This document shows positions 52,562 through 60,790 of a stretch of DNA of 64,000 nt, in pieces. Made by a program: the position numbers and the translations under genes. The stretch lies in the NCBI RefSeq assembly GCF_011365745.1, contig NZ_JAAOBY010000004.1, positions 3,735 to 67,734 on the forward strand, written 5' to 3'. Numbering within the stretch: position 1 is the first letter of the stretch; the number at the start of each line of letters is the position of its first letter. Source of the stretch: Flavobacterium turcicum. GTDB taxonomy: Bacteria > Bacteroidota > Bacteroidia > Flavobacteriales > Flavobacteriaceae. Below the pieces are notes generated by a model. It was not told the DNA's origin. It searched no databases and worked only from the letters and a program-made list of their open reading frames with translations.

Positions 52562-53689
52562 ATGAAATTAGATAGAAAAGAAATTCTTAAAGCGTTAGAG
52601 ACCATTACCATTGCCGGCGAAGGTAAAAATATGGTTGAAAGTGGTGCTATTACCAATGTTATCACTTTTGGAGATGAGGTTGTTGTTGATTTAGTATTGC
52701 ACACGCCTGCAATGCACATCAAAAAAAGAGCCGAAGACGATATTAAAAAAACAATCCTAGAAAAAGTTTCGCCCGAAGCTAAAGTTAAAATCAACACCAA
52801 AGTTGAGGTTGCTGATAAGCCAGAAATTAAGGGAAAATCGATTCCTGGAATCAAAAATATTATCGCAGTAGCCTCAGGAAAAGGTGGAGTAGGAAAATCT
52901 ACTGTAACCGCAAACTTGGCTGTAACGCTTGCAAAAATGGGCTTTTCAGTAGGTGTTCTTGATGCTGATATCTACGGACCATCGATGCCAATTATGTTTG
53001 ATGTCGAAAGTGAAAAACCAGTTTCAGTAACGGTTGATGGAAAATCAAAAATGAAACCAATCGAAAGTTATGAAGTAAAAATTCTTTCTATTGGATTCTT
53101 TACTTCTCCAAGTCAAGCCGTAATCTGGAGAGGACCAATGGCTTCCAAAGCATTAAACCAAATGATTTTTGATGCTGATTGGGGCGAATTAGACTTTATG
53201 TTACTTGATTTACCTCCAGGAACGGGTGATATCCACCTTTCTATCGTACAATCGTTGCCGATTACAGGAGCAGTAGTCGTGAGTACTCCGCAAGCAGTAG
53301 CTTTAGCCGATGCTAAAAAAGGAGTTTCGATGTTCTTGTCAGAAGCGATCAATGTACCGGTTTTAGGAATTATTGAAAACATGGCGTATTTCACACCAGC
53401 TGAATTACCAGATAACAAATATTATATTTTTGGTCAAGAAGGAGCTAAAAACCTAGCTGACGATTTAGGAGTACCATTTTTAGGTGAAATCCCAATCGTG
53501 CAATCCATTCGTGAAGCTGGTGATTACGGACGCCCAGCGGCCATGCAAATCGCTTCACCGGTTGAAAACATTTTTGACGAAGTGACTCGTAATGTAGTGC
53601 GCGAAGTTGTGGCAAGAAACGAAAGTTTACCACCAACTGAGGCAGTAAAAATTACAACAATGGCAGGTTGTTCTGCTGTAAAAAAATAA
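52562..53689 (+). CDS. Mrp/ApbC-type iron-sulfur cluster carrier ATPase
   Basis: 375 residues from the ATG at 52562 (MKLDRKEILKALETI); an in-frame ATG at 52529 adds 11 residues and cannot be excluded. The N-terminal MIP18/DUF59 domain (about 1-95) is fused to a deviant Walker P-loop NTPase with SGKGGVGKSTVTANLA, DADIYGPSMP and DLPPGTGDIHLS. The C-terminus has a single Cys (MAGCSAVKK) rather than the CxxC pair of Nbp35. It carries or assembles Fe-S clusters in the cytoplasm. Next genes encode an Nfu-type scaffold and a ferredoxin, forming an Fe-S group. Confidence 0.93.
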   Translation: MKLDRKEILKALETITIAGEGKNMVESGAITNVITFGDEVVVDLVLHTPAMHIKKRAEDDIKKTILEKVSPEAKVKINTKVEVADKPEIKGKSIPGIKNIIAVASGKGGVGKSTVTANLAVTLAKMGFSVGVLDADIYGPSMPIMFDVESEKPVSVTVDGKSKMKPIESYEVKILSIGFFTSPSQAVIWRGPMASKALNQMIFDADWGELDFMLLDLPPGTGDIHLSIVQSLPITGAVVVSTPQAVALADAKKGVSMFLSEAINVPVLGIIENMAYFTPAELPDNKYYIFGQEGAKNLADDLGVPFLGEIPIVQSIREAGDYGRPAAMQIASPVENIFDEVTRNVVREVVARNESLPPTEAVKITTMAGCSAVKK

Positions 53690-53758
53690 AATTAGAAACT
53701 TTTGAAAATGATTTTCAATCTTTCAATTTTCTAATCTTACAATCTTTAAATAAAGAAA

Positions 53759-53998
53759 ATGACAACAGAAGAATTAACAATTGAAGTTCAAAAAGCGCTC
53801 GAGGAAATTAGACCTTTTTTAAATTCCGATGGTGGCGATATTACACTTATTTCTATCGAAGATGACAAGCACGTAAAAGTCCGTCTTGAAGGTGCTTGTA
53901 CCGCATGCAGCGTCAATCAAATGACTTTGCGCGCCGGCGTTGAAACTACAATCAAAAAATTTGCACCGCAAATAGAAACAGTTGTCAATATTTTATAG
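53759..53998 (+). CDS. NifU C-terminal (Nfu) domain Fe-S scaffold
   Basis: 79 residues, a single Nfu domain: EEIRPFLNSDGGDITLISIE and GACTACSVNQMTL with the CxxC that binds a 4Fe-4S cluster, then the usual TIKKFAPQIETVVNI end. It probably receives or delivers clusters together with the Mrp protein encoded 69 bp upstream. Confidence 0.94.
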   Translation: MTTEELTIEVQKALEEIRPFLNSDGGDITLISIEDDKHVKVRLEGACTACSVNQMTLRAGVETTIKKFAPQIETVVNIL

Positions 53999-54039
53999 AG
54001 GCATTTGGGCGTAACCCTTTTATAAAAATAGGCCAACGG

Positions 54040-54145
54040 TAGTAGTACTGAAGGGCCTATTTTTATAAAACGGTCAGGCTGTTCGCTGTATCTTTTATTC
54101 CGCAGGCTCCATAAAAGGATGCCGCTGCCATCCTTTACGCGAACC
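54040..54145. repeat. Dispersed intergenic hairpin element, copy C
   Basis: AAATAGGCC near 54026-54034 and GGCCTATTT near 54054-54062 form a leading hairpin (terminator-like, T run). Then CGCTGTATCTTTT, inner CCGCAGGCTCC, AAAAGGAT, GCCGCTGCCATC (54084-54131) repeat the block order of copies A and B. Confidence 0.55.
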
Positions 54146-54189
54146 CCAATACCAATCAAAATTTGTAAAACACTCACAAAACCAATAAC

Positions 54190-54507
54190 ATGGACGTATT
54201 AATCAAAATCAAAGACAGAGAAGGAGTTGTTCACGAACTACAAGCACCAACGGATATGGCAATGAATATCATGGAGCTTTGTAAAGCCTACGAATTGCCA
54301 GTTGAAGGAACTTGCGGTGGTATGGCCATGTGTGCCTCTTGTCAGTGCTACGTTTTGAACGAAGTGCCTCTGCCAGAAATGGGCGATGATGAAGAAGCCA
54401 TGTTATCCGAAGCGTTTTATGTAAAGTCAAACAGCCGTTTGGGTTGTCAAATTCCAATCACGGAGGACTTAGAAGGATTAGAACTCGAATTGGCACCAGA
54501 ATATTAA
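54190..54507 (+). CDS. 2Fe-2S ferredoxin (adrenodoxin/ISC type)
   Basis: 105 residues. Cluster ligands lie in EGTCGGMAMCASCQCYV (C-x5-C-x2-C spacing) with the fourth in SRLGCQIPI. The acidic patch LPEMGDDEEAMLSEA is typical of adrenodoxin-like ferredoxins that serve Fe-S assembly or hydroxylases. Location after Mrp and Nfu supports an Fe-S role. It ends with a strong terminator. Confidence 0.94.
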   Translation: MDVLIKIKDREGVVHELQAPTDMAMNIMELCKAYELPVEGTCGGMAMCASCQCYVLNEVPLPEMGDDEEAMLSEAFYVKSNSRLGCQIPITEDLEGLELELAPEY

Positions 54508-54530
54508 AAGCAATCAAAATTAAAGGTAGA

Positions 54531-54567
54531 GCCTCAAAATATGTAAAAATATTTTGAGGCTTTTTTT
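54531..54567 (+). terminator. Terminator after ferredoxin
   Basis: Perfect 12-bp stem GCCTCAAAATAT / ATATTTTGAGGC with GTAAAA loop and seven T. Confidence 0.93.
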
Positions 54568-54629
54568 ATTCAATTGAAAGAGATATATTCGTACAATATT
54601 TTTTTGATTTTCAATTACTAATAAGTGCT

Positions 54630-54992
54630 ATGGAGCTTACTTCTTATTCGCCAGGATTGCATAAACTAGTCACCTTAAGCGTTCCTGACTCATCCAAGCT
54701 CACTAATAGCGCCGGTTTCATGGCTTTTACTGATGCTGTTTTGCAACAACACGCCCTCGAAAAAGTAGGTGCTGTGGTGCATGATTTCGAGAACGATAGT
54801 TTCACCATAGCCGTTTGCCTCAAAGAATCTCACATTTGCATTCATACTTGGCCCGAATTCAATCAACTTACTCTTGATGTGTATTTGTGTAATTATTTAC
54901 AGGATAATACCGAAAAAGTCAAAGCAGTAATGGCGCAGTATGTGGAATATTTTCAAGGAATTGTTTTAAAAGACTTCGAAATTAATAGATAA
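54630..54992 (+). CDS. speD: S-adenosylmethionine decarboxylase, prokaryotic single-domain form
   Basis: 120 residues, normal size for class 1b proenzymes. The self-cleavage site is in CLKESHICIHTWPE: Ser67 becomes the pyruvoyl group and His68 and the HTWPE block complete the active site. It makes decarboxylated AdoMet, the aminopropyl donor for spermidine-type synthesis. It is the first gene of a seven-gene operon in which gaps are 3-18 bp or genes overlap, and which also encodes a spermidine-synthase-like protein. No ornithine or arginine decarboxylase is in the window. Confidence 0.92.
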   Translation: MELTSYSPGLHKLVTLSVPDSSKLTNSAGFMAFTDAVLQQHALEKVGAVVHDFENDSFTIAVCLKESHICIHTWPEFNQLTLDVYLCNYLQDNTEKVKAVMAQYVEYFQGIVLKDFEINR

Positions 54993-54996
54993 TAGT

Positions 54997-56211
54997 ATGG
55001 AGGTTACTTGTAGCAATTGCAACCATACCACTAAGTTGGATTTGAATTTTGATGTCAATATTTACGCATGTACTAATTGCGTATACGTATATCAAGATCG
55101 AGATGGTTTGCGATTTAGAGACCAACTTAGACCTTTTGTTTTTGATGAACACTTGGAGGTAGGTCAAATAGGTGTTTTTAATGATAAAGAGTACACCGTT
55201 ACGGGTTTACTCATTAAAGAATACGACGGTTTTGCTTGGGCAGAGTACCAGTTGCAAAGCAAAGATGATTTTGCTTATTTATCTGAAGCTGCAGGTCATT
55301 GGATTTGGCTTGAAGAAATTCAGTTTGATAAAAAGGTTGGCAACCATCCAAAAACGGTTGATCACGAAGACTTAAGTTACACTTGTTATTCGTATTCGTA
55401 TCCAAAACTGAGAGCCGCTCGTGGTTTTTTTGATTTTGATATCTTCGAAAAGGCTGAGTTGATTGAGTATATTAATCCTCCTTTTCTTTTGTCCTTTGAA
55501 CGAAAATCAAATGTACAAACTGCCTACAAAGGCGAGCACATCAAAAAATCAGTAGTCAAAAAAGCTTTTGATAACCCAACTTTACCTAATAAAGCAGGTG
55601 TAGGTTTGGTGCAACCTTTCCTGATTGATTTGCGTCAATTGGCGATCACTTTTTGTGTAGTAGCGCTTTTAATTATCATCTCCAATTGGTACTTCAATAA
55701 GGATAGAGTGGCAGCCAATGTCCTCGATACGCAGTTGCCATTAGCTAGCGCTACAACTAAAGATTTTGTAAGTCCAAGTTTTACCCTTCAAGGTAGTGCG
55801 GCGCCACTCTCGGTCGAATTGTATGCACCCGTTAGTAATTCGTGGGTGAATGTACAAGTGGCTTTGGTAAACGAAAAAACAGGCGATGAGGTTTATGCCA
55901 GCAAAGACATTGAATACTATTCTGGTTATACCGAAGGCGAGTCCTGGTCCGAAGGTTCAAATAGCGAGAGTTTTAATTTGTGTGGTGTGCCTGCTGGTCA
56001 ATACCATTTAACAATCAGCTCGATGAAAGCTCCTGAGGATGTAACCAGCGATTTTATCAAAGTGAAAGCAGTTTGGAGCGAACCTTCATCACGCAACATC
56101 TGGATTGTTTTAATTTGCATGATTGTGGTTTTGGTAGGTTTATTTTACTTAGAACGCAATTTCGAAGAACGCCGCTGGGCCGATAGCAGTTACTCTGAAT
56201 ACAACTCTTAA
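54997..56211 (+). CDS. DUF4178 protein with two transmembrane helices
   Basis: 404 residues. The N-terminus has two zinc-ribbon-like pairs (CSNC ... CTNC, about 4-27). Then a DUF4178 domain (about 45-185): VGQIGVFNDKEYTVTGLLIKEYDGFAWAEYQL, WIWLEE. A transmembrane helix (about 210-228) leads to an extracytoplasmic beta domain (about 240-360, VNVQVALVNEKTGDEV), and a second helix (about 365-385) ends the protein. In other genomes DUF4178 is found with PspA, DUF350 and spermidine-synthase-like genes; the present neighbours agree. The biochemical role is unknown. Confidence 0.82.
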   Translation: MEVTCSNCNHTTKLDLNFDVNIYACTNCVYVYQDRDGLRFRDQLRPFVFDEHLEVGQIGVFNDKEYTVTGLLIKEYDGFAWAEYQLQSKDDFAYLSEAAGHWIWLEEIQFDKKVGNHPKTVDHEDLSYTCYSYSYPKLRAARGFFDFDIFEKAELIEYINPPFLLSFERKSNVQTAYKGEHIKKSVVKKAFDNPTLPNKAGVGLVQPFLIDLRQLAITFCVVALLIIISNWYFNKDRVAANVLDTQLPLASATTKDFVSPSFTLQGSAAPLSVELYAPVSNSWVNVQVALVNEKTGDEVYASKDIEYYSGYTEGESWSEGSNSESFNLCGVPAGQYHLTISSMKAPEDVTSDFIKVKAVWSEPSSRNIWIVLICMIVVLVGLFYLERNFEERRWADSSYSEYNS

Positions 56212-56214
56212 AGC

Positions 56215-56397
56215 ATGGAAAATATACTAAACTACATTAAAAATAACTACTTGTCATTGGGTATTGGTTTGTTTTTTTACCTCTTGTTTGTGTATTACAA
56301 TACATCAGGAAATCAGTTGTGCGATTGCGAAACAACCGAAAAATACAAACCCGAGTCAAATGCACGCGGTAGCATTAACCGTTTTTATCATAAATAA
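56215..56397 (+). CDS. Small single-pass membrane protein
   Basis: 60 residues with one transmembrane helix (about 13-29, YLSLGIGLFFYLLFVYY) and a C-terminal Cys pair (QLCDCETTEKYKPES). No known family recognised. It sits 3 bp after the DUF4178 gene and 18 bp before the DUF350 gene, so it is a real part of the operon, possibly a subunit of a membrane complex. Confidence 0.7.
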   Translation: MENILNYIKNNYLSLGIGLFFYLLFVYYNTSGNQLCDCETTEKYKPESNARGSINRFYHK

Positions 56398-56415
56398 TTT
56401 TTAAAATCTCAACCT

Positions 56416-56631
56416 ATGGACTTTCTTACATCAAAACCTATTTTAAACTCTTTGGTATTTTCTCTTTTAGGAATTGTAATTCTTTTGATTGCTTATTTTA
56501 TCATCGAGAAACTAACTCCTGAAAATACTTGGAAAGAAATCACCGAAAAGAATAATACAGCCGTTGCCATTGTATTTGGTGCACTTATTATTGGTTTTTC
56601 TATGATTATTAGTGCCGCAATTCATGGGTAA
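56416..56631 (+). CDS. DUF350 membrane protein
   Basis: 71 residues, two transmembrane helices: LVFSLLGIVILLIAYFIIEKLTP and TAVAIVFGALIIGFSMIISAAIHG, the one-repeat form of DUF350 (YjfL-like). The pattern K-NNTAVAIVFGALIIG is characteristic. Family function is unknown, but it recurs beside SpeD/SpeE-like and DUF4178 genes. The stop overlaps the start of the next gene by 8 bp. Confidence 0.85.
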   Translation: MDFLTSKPILNSLVFSLLGIVILLIAYFIIEKLTPENTWKEITEKNNTAVAIVFGALIIGFSMIISAAIHG

Positions 56632-58141
56632 AAAATTTTTAAAATTTGAATATTTACTTCTTTTTGCAGTTTTTACCATCGCAACCTGCGGACTGGTTTA
56701 TGAACTTGTGGCCGGTACTTTGGCGAGTTATTTGCTTGGTGATTCGGTAAAACAATTCTCGTTCATTATTGGGGTGTACTTATTTGCAATGGGAGTAGGT
56801 TCTTATTTTGCGAAGTTTTTAACCAAAAACATGCTCAATACCTTCGTTGAAATCGAAATTCTCGTAGGTCTTATTGGTAGTTTGAGCTCGGTAGTGCTTT
56901 TTTTATTGTTCGAAAGTGTATATTCTTTTCAGCTCATTTTGTACTTGTTGGTTTTTATCACGGGTTGTTTGGTTGGGCTCGAAATTCCGCTTTTGATGAA
57001 TATTCTTAAAGATAAAGTAGCCTTTAGAGATTTAGTATCCAATGTTTTTACTTTTGATTACATCGGAGCGCTGTTGGCTTCTATTTTATTTCCGTTGGTT
57101 TTGGTTCCTAAATTGGGAATAATGGGCACGTCTTTGTTCTTTGGAATGATCAATATCAGTATTGCTATTGTATTGTGCTTTAGTTTAAAAAAAGAGCTTA
57201 AAAATGTGTACCTATTGCGATTTAAAGCTATTGGTGCTTTTGTAACTTTAGTTGTAGTCGCTTTTTTTTCTGATTCGATTTTGTCCTACACAGAAGGCAA
57301 TTTGTACGGCGAAAATATCATTTACTCCAACACAACGCCTTACCAACGCATTGTGCTAACCCATAATAAAAGTGATTACCGCTTGTATTTGAACAACAAT
57401 TTACAATTCAGTTCTAAAGATGAGTACCGTTATCATGAAGCCTTGGTGCATCCTGCAATGGCAATGGCAAAAAACGCCAAAAATATTTTAGTTCTGGGTG
57501 GTGGCGACGGACTTGCGGTACGCGAAATTTTGAAATACCCCGAAGTTCAAAAAATTACGCTGGTAGATTTAGATGAGGGCATGACTAAATTATTTAAAAC
57601 CAATTCTATTTTGACTGGTTTTAATGAAAATGCACTAAACGATCCGAAGGTACAGGTCCTGAATCAAGACGCTTTTGTCTGGGCCAAAAGTACCCAATCA
57701 AAGTTTGATGTGGTGGTGATTGATTTCCCGGATCCGTCTAATTATAGCTTGGGCAAGTTGTATTCTTTGAACTTTTACAACACTATAAAATCGATTTTGG
57801 CTAAAGATGCGGTAATCGTAGTGCAAACTACCTCTCCGTTTTTTGCCCCGAAGTCTTTTTGGTGTATCAACAAAACCTTGGCTGAAACTTTTCCGCAGGT
57901 TGATGCTTACCATGCGTATGTTCCTTCGTTTGGCGAATGGGGATTTTCGATTGCAATAAACAGTTTCGAAACTACTTTTAATACCGTAAACAGGCGAGCT
58001 GATAAGCTGCGTTTTTACAATTACCAGTTCGACCAATTCAATTATTTTGCTAAAGACATGATTTCGAATGAAGTCGAAATTAATCGTTTAGACAACCAAA
58101 TCTTAGTACGCTATTTTGATGAAGAGTGGGGAAAATTATAA
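56624..58141 (+). CDS. Membrane-anchored spermidine-synthase-like aminopropyltransferase
   Basis: 505 residues from the ATG at 56624 (a GTG at 56612 is possible). The N-terminal half (about 1-220) has six or seven transmembrane helices (LLLFAVFTIATCGLVYELVAGTLASYLLGDS). The C-terminal half is a Rossmann methyltransferase-like domain of spermidine synthases: NILVLGGGDGLAVREILKYP, ITLVDLDEGM, LNQDAFVWAK and the catalytic VVVIDFPDPSNYSLGKLYS. It probably transfers an aminopropyl group to an acceptor near the membrane; soluble SpeE proteins lack the helices. It overlaps the FAD oxidase gene by 23 bp. Confidence 0.87.
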   Translation: MGKKFLKFEYLLLFAVFTIATCGLVYELVAGTLASYLLGDSVKQFSFIIGVYLFAMGVGSYFAKFLTKNMLNTFVEIEILVGLIGSLSSVVLFLLFESVYSFQLILYLLVFITGCLVGLEIPLLMNILKDKVAFRDLVSNVFTFDYIGALLASILFPLVLVPKLGIMGTSLFFGMINISIAIVLCFSLKKELKNVYLLRFKAIGAFVTLVVVAFFSDSILSYTEGNLYGENIIYSNTTPYQRIVLTHNKSDYRLYLNNNLQFSSKDEYRYHEALVHPAMAMAKNAKNILVLGGGDGLAVREILKYPEVQKITLVDLDEGMTKLFKTNSILTGFNENALNDPKVQVLNQDAFVWAKSTQSKFDVVVIDFPDPSNYSLGKLYSLNFYNTIKSILAKDAVIVVQTTSPFFAPKSFWCINKTLAETFPQVDAYHAYVPSFGEWGFSIAINSFETTFNTVNRRADKLRFYNYQFDQFNYFAKDMISNEVEINRLDNQILVRYFDEEWGKL

Positions 58142-59747
58142 GTTCTCGAGGCGATTTTTTCTAAAATCAGCTGCGGCAGCAGTGTTGATTACTCCCTTTT
58201 TGCAAGCGTGTAAAGAGAAGGCATTGTCAATTATATTTCGAATCACAGGTACCAATCATATTCTAGGACACCGCTTACGCACCAAGAATTTTCCAAAGGT
58301 AAGTGAACAATTAAAAGTAAAATACCTGATTGTTGGAGGGGGAATTTCTGGTTTGAGTGCCGCGCGAGAATTCAGCAAACGAGGCGAAACTGATTTTTTA
58401 CTCGTTGAACTTGAAAAAGGAATAGGAGGCAATTCATCAAACGGCGAAAATCAATATTCAAAATTTCCTTTGGGAGCGCATTATTTGCCTTTGCCTAATA
58501 AATCAGATACTAAATTACTGCAGTTTTTGCAGGAAGAAAATATTATTCAAGGTTATGACTCCCAAAGTTTCCCTGTTTTTGATGAGGCTCAGTTGACTTT
58601 TGCCCCGAGCGAACGTTTATTTTACCGTAACAGTTGGCAAGAAGGATTGCTACCTCGAATTGGGAATACACCCGAGGATGAAGCGCAAATGCAGCGTTTT
58701 TTTGAGCAAATGGAAAAGTTTCGACTCGCTAAAGGTGCAGATGGGAAATTTCTTTTTGATATCCCTTTGGTGAAATCCTCGACTGATAGCAAAACACGTG
58801 CGCTTGACCAAATGACGATGGCTGAGTGGTGCTGTCAACATGAGTTTACTTCACCTTTGCTTTTAGAATGTATTAATTATTGTTGCCGAGACGATTTTGG
58901 TTTGGGTATCGAGTTTGTTTCTGCTTGGGCGGGAATTCATTACTTCGCAGGGCGAAAACACGACAGTACTCCCAAGGGCGCTGATACTGTTTTGACTTGG
59001 CCCGAAGGCAATGCCCGATTAGCGCAACACTTGAAAAAATATGTAAAAGGCAAAAGTTTACAATCGCATTTGGTATACGAAATAACTACTGATAATAATG
59101 GCGTTGAAGTAAAGGTTTTTGATGCTTTGAACAATAAATCGATTCAAATTACTGCAGAAAAAGTCATTATGGCTTGTCCGCAATTTGTTAATCAGTACTT
59201 GCTTTCTGAACGCAAACAATTGGCTCAAGAGTTTCATTATGCACCCTGGTTGTTGGCCACTTTGGTCGTGACTGATTTGGGTGATAATGGCAGTTATCCT
59301 TTGTGTTGGGATAATGTTATTCAAGGTGCCAAAGGCTTGGGGTATATTTACGACCAACAACAATCTGTTCAGCAAGTGCATGCTAAAAAAGTGATTACTT
59401 ATTACTACAGTTTTTCAAGTGATAATTGCGCCAAAAGCCGAAAGGAGTTGTATTATAAAAATAAGGAACATTGGAAGAAATTAGTTTTTGATGATTTGCG
59501 TCTGGCTCATCCGGATATAGAATCGAAAACAGAGGAAATTAATGTACACTTGTTAGGTCACGGAATGATTAGTCCGGTTCCGGGTTTTATTTTTGGCAAA
59601 GCCAAAGCAGAAGCAGCCAAAGCTATAGCTAATCGTATTTTCTTTGCTCACTCTGATCTGGCCGGAATTTCTATTTTTGAAGAAGCGTTTCACCAAGGCA
59701 TTCATGCCGTAAATCAAATACTCGATGCGTCAACCTTGGATACATAA
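58119..59747 (+). CDS. Tat-exported FAD-dependent amine-oxidase-like lipoprotein
   Basis: 542 residues from the ATG at 58119. The N-terminus is a twin-arginine signal: SRRFFLKSAAAAVLITPF, followed by LQAC, a lipobox. It should be exported folded with its cofactor and lipid-anchored. The FAD-binding opening is KYLIVGGGISGLSAAREFSKRG...ELEKGIGGNSS, and the C-terminal FAD loop is FAHSDLAGISIFEEAFHQG. The overall layout is that of NAD(P)-binding-like amine oxidases/FAD dehydrogenases. Given its place between a SpeE-like gene and a membrane protein, a polyamine-like amine is a plausible substrate. It overlaps both neighbours by 23 bp. Confidence 0.85.
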   Translation: MKSGENYKFSRRFFLKSAAAAVLITPFLQACKEKALSIIFRITGTNHILGHRLRTKNFPKVSEQLKVKYLIVGGGISGLSAAREFSKRGETDFLLVELEKGIGGNSSNGENQYSKFPLGAHYLPLPNKSDTKLLQFLQEENIIQGYDSQSFPVFDEAQLTFAPSERLFYRNSWQEGLLPRIGNTPEDEAQMQRFFEQMEKFRLAKGADGKFLFDIPLVKSSTDSKTRALDQMTMAEWCCQHEFTSPLLLECINYCCRDDFGLGIEFVSAWAGIHYFAGRKHDSTPKGADTVLTWPEGNARLAQHLKKYVKGKSLQSHLVYEITTDNNGVEVKVFDALNNKSIQITAEKVIMACPQFVNQYLLSERKQLAQEFHYAPWLLATLVVTDLGDNGSYPLCWDNVIQGAKGLGYIYDQQQSVQQVHAKKVITYYYSFSSDNCAKSRKELYYKNKEHWKKLVFDDLRLAHPDIESKTEEINVHLLGHGMISPVPGFIFGKAKAEAAKAIANRIFFAHSDLAGISIFEEAFHQGIHAVNQILDASTLDT

Positions 59748-60741
59748 GCCACTCACAGATGGCGTTTTTATATTGGCTCCAGCTTTTTTTGTATCGTTGT
59801 TGGTCATTATTTTTCATGATACTTTTCGAGTTATTGAGGACCAATATTCTTTTTATACCTGGCTTTTTTTGATTGTTTTTATAGATGTAGCGCACGTTTA
59901 TGCTACACTTTTTAAAACGTATTTTGTACCTGACGCTTTCAAAGCACGACGTACGTTGCTGCTGGTTTTGCCATTAGTGTGTTTTTTGATTGGGATGCTG
60001 CTTTTTAGTTTTGGTAGTACTGTTTTTTGGTCGTGTTTGGCCTACATCGCGGTGTTTCATTTTATCAGACAACAGTATGGTTTCATGCGACTGTTTTCGC
60101 GTTTAGAAACGAAAACAAAGTGGACTGTGTTTTTTGATAATTTGTTTATTTATTCGGCAACTGTGTATCCGATGTTGTACTGGTTTTTATCCAGTCCACG
60201 TGCTTTTACATGGTTTACTGAACATGATTTTTTTAGAGTCGAAAATAGATTTACGCTCGAAGTTTTGGGATGGATTTATGGCTTTGTTCTCTTGTTTTAT
60301 GTGCTTCGAACGGCTTTTCAAACCTACCAACAAAAGTTTTTTAATCTTCCAAAAAATGCAATTATTGTAGGTACATTTTTATCTTGGTATTTAGGAATTG
60401 TGTATTACAACAACGATCTTATTTTTACTTTGCTTAATGTAGTAGCGCACGGAATTCCTTATATGGCGCTGATTTATCTTAACGAAATACATCTTAAGCA
60501 AAGCCGCGGGTCTGGAATTGTAGCTTTTGCCAAAGGTGGTAAAGGTTGGCTTGTTTTTATCGGAGTTTTGGTATTGATAGCCTTTTCAGAAGAATATTTA
60601 TGGGAAGTTTTAGTTTGGCAGGAACATTTTTCAAGTCCTAGTTTGGATATGGCACAATGGCAAATTATAATCGTTCCTTTATTGACAGTTCCTCAATTTA
60701 CCCATTATCTCTTAGACGGATTTATCTGGAAATCTAAATAA
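59725..60741 (+). CDS. Polytopic membrane protein with conserved His motifs, function unknown
   Basis: 338 residues with about eight or nine transmembrane helices. Histidines lie near helix ends: IFHDTF, DVAHVYATL, AVFHFIRQQYGFM, VVAHGIPYMALIYLNEIH and QFTHYLLDGFIWKSK. Spaced His in a membrane protein may bind metal or heme, as in membrane hydroxylases or desaturases, but the exact pattern of those families is not seen. It is the last gene of the polyamine-like operon, starting within the FAD oxidase gene. No family name can be given. Confidence 0.75.
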   Translation: MRQPWIHKPLTDGVFILAPAFFVSLLVIIFHDTFRVIEDQYSFYTWLFLIVFIDVAHVYATLFKTYFVPDAFKARRTLLLVLPLVCFLIGMLLFSFGSTVFWSCLAYIAVFHFIRQQYGFMRLFSRLETKTKWTVFFDNLFIYSATVYPMLYWFLSSPRAFTWFTEHDFFRVENRFTLEVLGWIYGFVLLFYVLRTAFQTYQQKFFNLPKNAIIVGTFLSWYLGIVYYNNDLIFTLLNVVAHGIPYMALIYLNEIHLKQSRGSGIVAFAKGGKGWLVFIGVLVLIAFSEEYLWEVLVWQEHFSSPSLDMAQWQIIIVPLLTVPQFTHYLLDGFIWKSK

Positions 60742-60753
60742 TTGTGAGACAAA

Positions 60754-60781
60754 AAAAAGTCCTGAAATATCAGGACTTTTT
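60754..60781. terminator. Terminator between the polyamine-like operon and DUF3050 gene (bidirectional)
   Basis: Perfect 12-bp stem AAAAAGTCCTGA (60754-60765) / TCAGGACTTTTT (60770-60781) with a 4-nt loop, T run on the right and A run on the left. Confidence 0.9.
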
Positions 60782-60790
60782 GCGTTTTTT

